Positions 1 to 6,398 of a DNA stretch of 7,659 nucleotides are shown here, piece after piece. The notes under the pieces are model-generated. The model ran no database searches, was not told the origin of the DNA, and saw nothing but the letters and a program-made list of their open reading frames with translations. The DNA is taken from positions 12,092-19,750 of the forward strand of contig DHLT01000328.1 of the NCBI GenBank assembly GCA_002405405.1. Reading direction: 5' to 3'. The position numbers and the translations under genes are program-made. This DNA is from Ignavibacteria bacterium UBA4661 (GTDB lineage: Bacteria > Bacteroidota > Ignavibacteria > Kapaibacteriales > UBA4661). Every line of letters starts with the position of its first letter. Position 1 is the stretch's first letter.

Positions 1-206
1 ATGGTATATGGTTGTCTGTAAAAAACACACTTCATCGTACTCGTGTCATACACAAAGACTCTACGAAAATCGGCTTGTCCGCACTGAGCCAACGGTATAT
101 GGTGTTACAGTATCCTGTGCCGATCATTACCGAAACAAATACAAGTTTTTGTGTCCGTGTACCATTGGTTGTGGGGAACTCTGTTCCGCAGGAGGCAGGA
201 GTATGA
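1..206 (+). CDS. Sensor histidine kinase, LytS-like, C-terminal end only (5' truncated by window edge)
   Basis: The frame beginning at base 3 is open to the TGA at 204-206 and encodes 67 residues. They read as the last part of a HATPase_c domain: a VKNTL strand resembling the V-x-N-P element, then STKIGLSALSQRY, which fits the G2 ATP-lid motif (S/T-G-I-G-L-x-N-x-x-x-R) of LytS/YpdA-type kinases, and a closing strand SFCVRVPLV. The usual first glycine of G-I-G-L is lysine here, a variant I believe also occurs in Bacteroidota kinases. The last bases overlap the next gene's start as ATGA, so the two are translationally coupled, and this kinase is presumably the phosphodonor for the LytTR regulator. 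The sensor and dimerisation domains lie outside the window, so the signal cannot be inferred. The family call rests on a short segment plus the partner gene. Confidence 0.82.
   Translation, partial: GIWLSVKNTLHRTRVIHKDSTKIGLSALSQRYMVLQYPVPIITETNTSFCVRVPLVVGNSVPQEAGV
190..195 (+). promoter_or_regulatory. Shine-Dalgarno sequence AGGAGG for the LytTR regulator
   Basis: AGGAGG lies 7 bases before the ATG at 203 and inside the 3' end of the upstream kinase gene. A second AGGAG-like stretch follows at 197-201. It decides the start of the regulator: the same frame is open back to an ATG at base 8, but that extension would run through the kinase C-terminus in another frame. Strong sites like this are not seen before the other genes here. 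Confidence 0.75.
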
Positions 207-1045
207 ATATCTTGATTATCGAAGACGAAGCTCTTGCTGCAAAACGCCTACAGCGGTTGTTAGGCGATATTGCCAAAGAGCATGACCTCCAAATTATGGT
301 CGTGGGAGTTTGCGAGAGTATTGCTGAGACCATCGCATGGGTACATGCGCGGCAAGAAAAAAATAATGCTATGCCCGATCTTGCACTATGTGATATTCAC
401 TTGGGTGATGGACAGTCCTTTGAAATTTTTGAGCGAGTAGCAATCGATTTTCCGATAATTTTCACGACTGCTTTTGATGAGTATGCACTCAAGGCATTCA
501 AATTGCACAGTATCGATTATCTTCTGAAACCCATCAAAAAAGAAGAACTGTATCGGGCATTACAGAAATATCAAAAGATTGTCGATCAAATGCAATCCTT
601 GCATGCACGCGAATCGGTATCGCATGACGCACAGCTTATGCGTACGATGATGCAACAACTTGCAACACTTGCACAAGCAACGCAACCACAACAGGAGCAG
701 GCGCAGTATCGTTCACGGTTTTTAGTGCGTCATGGTGATGGCTTTTTATCAGTGATGATCGAGGATATTGCATACTTCTATTCAGAACACAAAATCACGC
801 ATCTTGTGCGCCATGATGGCAAACGTGCTATTCTTGATGAACCACTTGATGAGTTGATAACAATGCTCAATCCACGTGATTTTTATCGAGCAAATCGACA
901 AGTCATTGTATCGCCGCGTTCGTTAAGTAGCATCCACCGCTATTTTAATGGGAAATTAAAATTGCCTCTAGTGCCTCGCGAACCTTTTGAAGTGCTTGTC
1001 AGCAAGGAATCAGCGAGTGAATTCAAGACATGGTTGGATCGATAG
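203..1045 (+). CDS. LytTR-family response regulator (REC + LytTR DNA-binding)
   Basis: The 280-residue protein is a typical two-domain LytR/AlgR-type transcription regulator. The receiver domain spans about residues 2-125, with acidic pocket residues E7 and D8, probable phosphoacceptor D64 (in LALCDIHL), T88/T89 and the conserved lysine K109 (in YLLKPI). A linker of about residues 128-168, rich in Q, A and H, leads to the LytTR domain at about 170-278, recognised by FLVRHGDGFLSV, IAYFYSEHKITHLV, FYRANRQVIVSPRSL and the final KLKLPLVPREPFEVLVSK strands. Phosphorylation by the overlapping upstream kinase would control DNA binding; target genes cannot be read from the window. ATG 203 is chosen because it gives the canonical MNILIIEDE start, has AGGAGG 7 bases upstream and overlaps the kinase stop as ATGA. 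The TAG at 1043-1045 lies inside the convergent HupE-like gene, leaving no room for a dedicated terminator between them. Confidence 0.95.
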   Translation: MNILIIEDEALAAKRLQRLLGDIAKEHDLQIMVVGVCESIAETIAWVHARQEKNNAMPDLALCDIHLGDGQSFEIFERVAIDFPIIFTTAFDEYALKAFKLHSIDYLLKPIKKEELYRALQKYQKIVDQMQSLHARESVSHDAQLMRTMMQQLATLAQATQPQQEQAQYRSRFLVRHGDGFLSVMIEDIAYFYSEHKITHLVRHDGKRAILDEPLDELITMLNPRDFYRANRQVIVSPRSLSSIHRYFNGKLKLPLVPREPFEVLVSKESASEFKTWLDR

Positions 1046-2372
1046 GATGATGTACCTGCTTGCGCTTGATTATTCTTTCTCGTAGAAATACACCAAATAC
1101 AAAAAGAGTGAATGTGCACCATAGCAATACAAACATCTTAGGGTGTTGAGGCAGCGTATTGATGATACTCGTGAGAGTATTGTTTTGACCGCTCCAACGC
1201 TCCATTCCCCATGCAATCGAGGCACATCCTGCTATACCTGCCATGATAAAGCGAAACGGAGTATAATAGCGTGTTTGGGAGAGCAGTATGAGACAGGGCA
1301 TGGTCAGAGTAACAAGTAAGAGTTGAAAAACTTCAATACCGATATTAAATCCGGCTACGCTCAGGAAGAGTCGTTGAGTATCAACTTCGAGTGTCGAAAG
1401 CGTTTGTGAAAAGGCAAGACCATGAATCAAGCCAAACCCTATGGCTATCCATACCATACCTTGGGTAATGAGTGGTCGTGCTGCATGAAGAGCAGATACC
1501 GCTATCGAACCAGCAATGCAGAGTTCTATCCATTGGGGCGGAATCATCGGCGGTGCAAAAGTGCCATAAAGCAAACTGAGGGAATGTCCGATTGTAAATG
1601 CGGTAACAACACGGACAGTATCAACAAGAGCATATCGCAAGCCACCATAATGCCCCCATGAACGATGAATAATCAGGAGTGGTGCAGGAATCAGAAGAAC
1701 AACAAGAAACATCAAGTGATCGATCCCTTCGCTGATATGGTTCATGCCCAGAAAGAACATCGTCCGAAAGCCGATCCATAAGCCATGGTGTATAGGCGGT
1801 AAACGAAAAGGAGCAAGTGTATTGGGACGAATATCCCATGCAATGACACCGACAGTGGTCGTCGATGTATCATGGTCTGAAGTATGTAGAATGCCCGCAT
1901 CCCAGTCAGAGCGAACTGCAACAATAGCAGAATGTGTCACAACTTGGTGAAGAATGACATCGTAGCGGAGAATAAAATCTCGTATTTCTTTGTGGGTTGG
2001 TGGCGTGCAGTCAAATTTTACAATCAACTCTTTATATATCCCTTGCAGAGATGTTTCGATAGACTGAACTGCAAAGGTCGGTTCGCTGATATGCCATGCT
2101 GTGCTGTCAGTACTATAGGGTTTGACATGGCGTAGGATATATTCCGTGAATATTGCTTTGTACGAAAGAATAATGCTGTCGGGTTGCTCTGCCAATGGTT
2201 TGCCAAAAGCAAGTTCCAGTTCAACTAATGGCAGTCGAAGCTCGGTCCGAATACTGCGAGGCTCGATGCTCAAAAGCACAAGCGAATTCGGCATAGGGTG
2301 TGCCCACATCGTGTTGTGGACTACACCCCATGCTGATAGTACAATAAGAAAAACTACCTTTATAAAACGCAC
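1023..2372 (-). CDS. HupE/UreJ-type integral membrane protein with periplasmic N-terminal domain
   Basis: The 449-residue protein opens with a signal peptide (about 1-24, ending MWAHP), followed by a soluble extracytoplasmic region to about residue 195. A polytopic C-terminal half then matches the HupE/UreJ_2 family. Family motifs visible are GMNHISEGIDHLMF (about 209-222), FTIGHSLSL (259-267), GFGLIHGLAFS (312-322) and FNIGIEVFQ (342-350). Histidines H212, H219, H263 and H317 fall in or next to membrane segments, as expected in a family whose better-known members are linked to nickel or cobalt uptake. A transport role here is inference from family. A last hydrophobic segment (about 412-432) is followed by a basic tail (RERIIKRKQ). 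The start is GTG, and its G is the last base of the DUF3500 gene's TAG (TAGTG), so translation is probably coupled. The stop lies inside the convergent regulator gene. No hydrogenase or urease gene is present to specify a metal. Confidence 0.88.
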   Translation of the reverse strand: MRFIKVVFLIVLSAWGVVHNTMWAHPMPNSLVLLSIEPRSIRTELRLPLVELELAFGKPLAEQPDSIILSYKAIFTEYILRHVKPYSTDSTAWHISEPTFAVQSIETSLQGIYKELIVKFDCTPPTHKEIRDFILRYDVILHQVVTHSAIVAVRSDWDAGILHTSDHDTSTTTVGVIAWDIRPNTLAPFRLPPIHHGLWIGFRTMFFLGMNHISEGIDHLMFLVVLLIPAPLLIIHRSWGHYGGLRYALVDTVRVVTAFTIGHSLSLLYGTFAPPMIPPQWIELCIAGSIAVSALHAARPLITQGMVWIAIGFGLIHGLAFSQTLSTLEVDTQRLFLSVAGFNIGIEVFQLLLVTLTMPCLILLSQTRYYTPFRFIMAGIAGCASIAWGMERWSGQNNTLTSIINTLPQHPKMFVLLWCTFTLFVFGVFLRERIIKRKQVHHPIDPTMS

Positions 2373-3775
2373 TAGAAGCTCCCGCCATAGTCTCTTGTTC
2401 GATCACGATACAAACTGTGCACATGAGGTTGATTCCGATAAATCACACCACCGGCATACAGAAATTCAATCCATACACTTGGACCATCAATGCGAACATA
2501 ATCGTTTTGATTAGTAAGCGTTTCACTGCCTGAGAATGCGATGAATGTACCGTTGAGTTCGTTCTGATAAATGGTCAGCAAGCAAGTCGCTGTTTCTGCA
2601 TCAAGATCTTGCACCCACGGACGCATTGCCGCAAGAACCAATGCTTGTTGCGCAGTAGAAAGTGAGCTTACTGCTAAACCCACTTTCGTCGTAGGAAATT
2701 GTTTGTCTTTACCGGGTCCAACAACAATATCAGTAAAGGTCGAGGAAAGTTTTGCCGAAGCAAGTTGAGAACTCGTAAGACCTGCAAGCATGGCGCGAAG
2801 TCCTGCTTTTTCTTGACCGAGCGGGTCAAAGGCTGTTCCGTTTGCAGTCCATGTATCAGGTTCGACAGCATTGAAAATGGGTGACCCACCTGCAACGACA
2901 CCATTCTTGTAGGTAATGTTATGCGTAATATGGTGCCCCGTGAATTGCAATTGCCATGTTCCCGTTGCTGCAGGTGTGCCGTAGAAAGCGATGTAGTACT
3001 GAAAATTACCATAGCCATTAGGTTGAATCGCGCCTAACACATCATCAGCGGCAACAACTTGATTGACTTCGTCAAATCCTTCATTCGGTATTGTCCCGGT
3101 TGCTGCTTGTACAATCGCCAAAGCAAGTGCGCGCTGAGCCGGACTGAGATCGGCAAGCCGAAGACCTTTGCGTGCAGATAGACTTGCCGGTAAATTCGAC
3201 CATGTATAACAGTTCGCGCTGTTGTATGCTAGTTCTACGGTTGCAAGTTGAGCCGCGGAGAGCGTTGCTTTAAAGGCATTGACTGCCGCAAGAACGCGGG
3301 CAGGCGAAGCGGAAGTGCAAGAGGAGGTATTACCTCCTGTACCCGTTGGATTCACGGTTACACTGAAACTGCACGACTGGCCTCCTATCGTAATGGGAAA
3401 TGTTGCCGTGCCCGTTGCTAATGGTGTTCCCGTGAGTGTGTACGTCAATACACCAGAGCCATTTGCCAAGGTACCTGCATTCAGCGTTGCTGTTAAACCT
3501 GTAACTCCGGTTGAGGCAATAGTACTGCCGACAGGATAATCTGCACCGTTGCCGCCCATATAAGGTACTAGTGCCATCGCACTGTAGGCAGTACCTATGG
3601 TGGGCGAAGCAGTAAAAGTTGTCGCTGTGCAATTCAGCGTTGCAATGGCGGGAGCCAACGAGATATTCGCATCATTAGCAGTATTGCTTCGGCAGGCAAT
3701 GATAATTCCGCAGAGTGCCATAACTGATGTTACGACAAAAATCAAGCGTATGCGAAGGTGGGGGTGTAAAAACAT
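2372..3775 (-). CDS. DUF3500 lipoprotein with N-terminal Bacteroidota Ig-like module
   Basis: From the ATG at 3775 the protein has 467 residues; an in-frame TTG at 3838 would add 21. The ATG start gives a tidy lipoprotein signal: short basic n-region, hydrophobic stretch, then lipobox IIAC with the cysteine at residue 28. Next comes an Ig-like module (about residues 48-143) with VPYMGGNGADY, STGVTGLTATL, TLTGTP and IGGQSCSF, a pattern repeated many times in Bacteroidota surface proteins but single here. A short T/G/S-rich linker leads to a DUF3500 domain (about 160-467), recognised by WSNLPASL, LSPAQRALA, FQYYIAFYGTP, TWQLQFTGHHITHNI, FDPLGQEKAGLRAML and LTIYQNELNGTF. The GHH pair could be a metal or active site, but the family's activity is unknown to me. 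The cell would place it on the outer face of a membrane. It is first in a two-gene unit with the HupE-like protein, suggesting that both serve one process. No Shine-Dalgarno sequence is seen before either start. Confidence 0.85.
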   Translation of the reverse strand: MFLHPHLRIRLIFVVTSVMALCGIIIACRSNTANDANISLAPAIATLNCTATTFTASPTIGTAYSAMALVPYMGGNGADYPVGSTIASTGVTGLTATLNAGTLANGSGVLTYTLTGTPLATGTATFPITIGGQSCSFSVTVNPTGTGGNTSSCTSASPARVLAAVNAFKATLSAAQLATVELAYNSANCYTWSNLPASLSARKGLRLADLSPAQRALALAIVQAATGTIPNEGFDEVNQVVAADDVLGAIQPNGYGNFQYYIAFYGTPAATGTWQLQFTGHHITHNITYKNGVVAGGSPIFNAVEPDTWTANGTAFDPLGQEKAGLRAMLAGLTSSQLASAKLSSTFTDIVVGPGKDKQFPTTKVGLAVSSLSTAQQALVLAAMRPWVQDLDAETATCLLTIYQNELNGTFIAFSGSETLTNQNDYVRIDGPSVWIEFLYAGGVIYRNQPHVHSLYRDRTRDYGGSF

Positions 3776-3854
3776 GGCAGTAGAGCAAAAAGTGATAAGA
3801 GGCGGTATTCTTATGGTGAATACTGCTGGGCTATACAAAAAAACACAGGAGAGA

Positions 3855-3883
3855 ATAATTCGTTACAATCACTATGCTGTCAA
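3855..3883 (-). promoter_or_regulatory. Candidate sigma70-like promoter for the DUF3500-HupE pair
   Basis: On the minus strand, a perfect TTGACA (3883-3878) is followed after exactly 17 bases by AATTAT (3860-3855), four of six matches to TATAAT. It lies between the end of the acyltransferase remnant (stop at 3931) and the DUF3500 gene. Transcription would start near 3848, leaving a leader of about 70 bases before the ATG at 3775. The placement fits the gene order, but promoter consensus in this lineage may differ. Confidence 0.45.
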
Positions 3884-3930
3884 GATGGTGTGGCGGTTTT
3901 TTAGACCTTTCAACACTAACATAGCAATGA

Positions 3931-4158
3931 TTACGATATCGTCTTCAAGCCAAAGAGGTATCGTAAAAAATTTGTTCGGCGAATACCTTCGTACAGTGCA
4001 AACGTGATGAGATATGTTCCACCGGCAATGATGAGGAATTTTACTTGCCACGCAAGAGCCGGTGGAATGATGTAGGAACTGATTACCGTCATGACATTTT
4101 GATGAAGAATATACAAGATAGGGTTTTCGCAAAAGCGATAAAAAAAGTAAGTTCCTTA
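3931..4158 (-). pseudogene. Acyltransferase-3 family membrane protein, C-terminal remnant
   Basis: Read on the minus strand from an in-frame TAA at 4158-4156 to the TAA at 3933-3931, the open frame gives about 75 residues: a short FFYRFCENP lead, then ILYILHQNVMTVISSYII, a second hydrophobic stretch (VKFLIIAGGTYLITFALYE) and the ending RRTNFLRYLFGLK. This is the standard carboxyl end of acyltransferase-3 proteins: the YILHQ motif on the penultimate membrane helix, the last helix ending in YE, then RR-x-x-x-LR-x-LFG-x-K. Members normally have roughly 350-400 residues, so only about the last fifth is present. There is no ATG; the only nearby start-like codon is the TTG at 4116. It is therefore read as a gene fragment rather than a small gene. 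The matching N-terminal end lies beyond the plus-strand kinase, near 6540-6660. Confidence 0.75.
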
Positions 4159-4159
4159 G

Positions 4160-4479
4160 AAAATAGCCATTGACATATCATCCCAGACAAGAGATTACGA
4201 TACGTATAAGCCGACAAATAATGTCAGTATTTACTTGAATGTCTATACTTTCACTAACGGTGTCGGCATTACCAATTGCATGTACTATGACCCTGCCGAC
4301 AATGAATGGTACGCGATAGACTATGAATTTATGGCGTTGTATACGTTATATTTGCAGATCAAGACAATATGATCGCAGAGATGCTCCGCGAGTACTTTAT
4401 AATTTTTGACTTGATGTACACTTGCAAAAAGCCAAACAAACAACTTCCTCAATTCAAATTAATTCGGAATGACCTCTAA
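4160..4479 (+). pseudogene. 5'-truncated, probably frameshifted gene remnant of unknown function
   Basis: From a TAG at 4157-4159 the plus strand is open to a TGA at 4370-4372 without an early start codon. The translation looks protein-like: DYDTYKPTNNVSIYLNVYTF, then CMYYDPADNEWYAIDYEF. After that phenylalanine sense seems to pass to another frame, open from 4327 to the TAA at 4477-4479: YGVVYVIFADQDNMIAE, then MLREYFIIF. A one-base deletion in the T run at 4328-4330 would join them. The joined remnant has about 107 codons, rich in Y, N and D, which would suit an extracytoplasmic beta-rich protein. Its final TAA overlaps the kinase ATG (TAATG), so it may have been the gene upstream of the kinase. 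I do not recognise a family. The alternative is chance open frames in a leader region. Confidence 0.35.
4398..4403 (+). promoter_or_regulatory. Possible -10 element (TATAAT) upstream of the sensor kinase
   Basis: A perfect TATAAT lies 76 bases before the kinase ATG in an AT-rich stretch. No TTGACA-like hexamer is found 16-18 bases upstream (GCAGAG sits there), so this is a half-supported promoter. It would give the kinase its own transcript whatever the state of the upstream remnant. Confidence 0.25.
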
Positions 4480-6398
4480 TGTCTTCACTTGAAAAATTTT
4501 GGAAATCCCTGAATATTCAGAATAAAATCATTGTTCCAATTCTGTTCGTCTCGATTATAGTCGGTACAGCCACTTTTGTCGTTGGCCACATAATATATGA
4601 AGATGCGGGTACACGTGCCCTGATCGATAAAGCACGCACCATGGTGCTCGTCGCAGAAAGCGCACGTGAGTTCACTGCCGATCAAATGAAACGCAATGTT
4701 TTTCAGCCACAATTAACATCAGCCGAAGATGTACTCCGAATGGTACCCATTTTTGCGGCAATGGATGTAGTACGCAAAAGAGCAAGCGAACTAGGATATA
4801 ATATCAAAACTCCAAAGTTTTCGCCACGTAATCCCGACAACCAACCCGATGAATTTGAAGCAGAAGCATTACATGAACTAGAGCGCAACACGGCACAACC
4901 TGAATATTGGAGAATTGACGAAAAAAGTAATACCATACGGTATTTTCGTGCCATTACTCTTACGCAGGAATGTATGAAGTGCCATGGTGATCCTGCGCAA
5001 TCAATGGTATTGTGGGGGCGTGCAGACGGGCGAGATATTACGGGAGCAAAAATGGAAAATTGGAAAGTCGGCGAGGTACATGGAGCCTTTGAAATATTGA
5101 TGAAACTTGACGCTCTTCAAGAAGATGTTCGCTCCAAATCCTCTTTTCTTGGACTGATGGTAACAGTAGCATTGTTAGTTATTATACTGACAACAGTTTC
5201 CATTTCAAAAATGATTAGCCGAAATATCAATCAAGTTAAAGATGCAGCCCTTGAGGTTGCAGCAGGAAATACCAATGTGTACATTGATATACCGCAAACT
5301 GACGAAGTTGGCATTCTCAGTAAGTCATTTAATACAATGGTTAAGAATATTCGCCAGGCACTTGAAATCGTGGAGCAAAAAAGTGAGATGGCAAATCGTG
5401 CCGCCGCCGAAGCAACTTCGGCACGGAACGAAGTGTTAAAAATAAATGAAGATCTGCAGAGGTTAAACGACAACCTAATATCCACCAATCAAGACCTTGA
5501 TGCTGCTAATGAAAAAATTTCCCAACATGCATTGTCACTGCAGCAACAGAACGAACTGATCATGCGCTATAATGAACAATTAGATTCTAGCAACATAAGT
5601 TTGCGAAAGCAAAATGAAACAATTGAAAAACAAAACAACCTACTTAATGATTTGATTAAAGAAAAGAATGTATTCTTGGGCGTTGTTGCACATGACCTCA
5701 AAAACCCAATTGCAAGCATTATGTTAAGTAGCGAAATGTTACTAACAAAAGTAGTTGCTCTATCGCAAGAAAAAGTGGATAAGATCCTCAATCGCATTTA
5801 TTCGACTTCCCATCGCATGCAATGTACTGTTGAAGAGTTATTAGAGATCAATTCAATGATGTTCGGGGGGGAGACGCAGTTCGACAAATACAATCCAACA
5901 GAGTTACTCTCGGAACTCTTTGATCAAATCAATGCACAGGGAAAAGCTAAGGATATTCAAATTCATTTTTTTGCTGAGCATAACATTTACATCTTGGCTG
6001 ACCGAAATAAGTTCTTACGGGTAATGGAGAACATCCTCTCAAATGCAATAAAATTCTCACCTTTAGGCAAGCAGATTTGGATACGTCTTTATCGGAATAA
6101 TACTTTTATACGTTGCGAAGTGCAAGATCAAGGACAAGGTATGTCTCTTGATGATATGGAAAAACTCTTCGGACGTTTTACTAGACTTAGTGCACAACCT
6201 ACAGCCGGAGAACATTCCACAGGATTAGGTCTCTACATTGTCAAACAAATGGTAGACTCAATGAATGGCAAAGTATGGGCAGAAAGTCCAGGTAAGGATA
6301 TGGGTACAACATTTATTGTTGAACTGTTAGAGGCAAATGAATTATCAGAAGCAAATAAGTTATTAGTATCAAATGAATTAATGATTGAATCTGCTTAG
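4479..6398 (+). CDS. Heme-binding (Tll0287-like/DUF3365) sensor histidine kinase with HAMP and coiled coil
   Basis: The complete 639-residue protein is a membrane sensor kinase. Membrane helix 1 is about residues 16-39. An extracytoplasmic Tll0287-like (DUF3365) domain spans about 40-215 and contains CMKCHGD, with C165, C168 and H169 forming a CxxCH c-type heme site. Helix 2 is about 223-243, HAMP about 244-296, then a long Q/N/E-rich coiled coil to about 395. The kinase core has the H-box VVAHDLKNP (phosphoacceptor H405), N-box ENILSNAIKFS (N522), G1 DQGQGM (550-555), F-box LFGRF and G2 STGLGLYI (580-587), with all key residues intact. Known Tll0287-like proteins bind covalent heme, so redox state or a gas such as NO, CO or O2 is a reasonable but unproven signal. 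No response regulator is adjacent, making it an orphan kinase. Codon and base use is more AT-rich than its neighbours, and it lies between two acyltransferase fragments, suggesting acquisition. The ATG at 4479 overlaps the preceding TAA; no Shine-Dalgarno sequence is visible. Confidence 0.93.
   Translation: MSSLEKFWKSLNIQNKIIVPILFVSIIVGTATFVVGHIIYEDAGTRALIDKARTMVLVAESAREFTADQMKRNVFQPQLTSAEDVLRMVPIFAAMDVVRKRASELGYNIKTPKFSPRNPDNQPDEFEAEALHELERNTAQPEYWRIDEKSNTIRYFRAITLTQECMKCHGDPAQSMVLWGRADGRDITGAKMENWKVGEVHGAFEILMKLDALQEDVRSKSSFLGLMVTVALLVIILTTVSISKMISRNINQVKDAALEVAAGNTNVYIDIPQTDEVGILSKSFNTMVKNIRQALEIVEQKSEMANRAAAEATSARNEVLKINEDLQRLNDNLISTNQDLDAANEKISQHALSLQQQNELIMRYNEQLDSSNISLRKQNETIEKQNNLLNDLIKEKNVFLGVVAHDLKNPIASIMLSSEMLLTKVVALSQEKVDKILNRIYSTSHRMQCTVEELLEINSMMFGGETQFDKYNPTELLSELFDQINAQGKAKDIQIHFFAEHNIYILADRNKFLRVMENILSNAIKFSPLGKQIWIRLYRNNTFIRCEVQDQGQGMSLDDMEKLFGRFTRLSAQPTAGEHSTGLGLYIVKQMVDSMNGKVWAESPGKDMGTTFIVELLEANELSEANKLLVSNELMIESA
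6330..6383 (+). repeat. Degenerate 18-base tandem repeat, three copies, at the kinase 3' end
   Basis: Three adjacent 18-base units (6330-6347, 6348-6365, 6366-6383) encode EANELS, EANKLL and VSNELM, residues 618-635 of the sensor kinase. The core CAAAT(g/a)A(a/g)TTA recurs in each unit. They follow the normal end of the HATPase domain (GTTFIVELL), so they form an extra tail that is not part of the catalytic fold. Confidence 0.6.

Noticed and set aside
8..202. In-frame N-terminal extension of the LytTR regulator from an ATG at base 8
   Set aside because: The extra 65 residues have no receiver-domain character and run through the coding end of the upstream kinase in a different frame. AGGAGG and the ATGA overlap fix the start at 203.
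3279..3632. Open frames on both strands inside the DUF3500 gene's Ig-like region
   Set aside because: They are by-products of the GC-balanced, T/G-rich repeat-like coding sequence and have no independent motifs or start signals.
3776..3838. TTG start adding 21 residues to the DUF3500 lipoprotein
   Set aside because: It would place a second hydrophobic stretch before the lipoprotein signal and leave almost no leader after the candidate promoter. The ATG at 3775 gives a normal-length lipoprotein signal.
4160..4478. Search for the missing middle of the acyltransferase in the minus-strand frames here
   Set aside because: The longest minus frame (about 49 codons) lacks the helical hydrophobic pattern and motifs of the family; the plus-strand reading is more protein-like.
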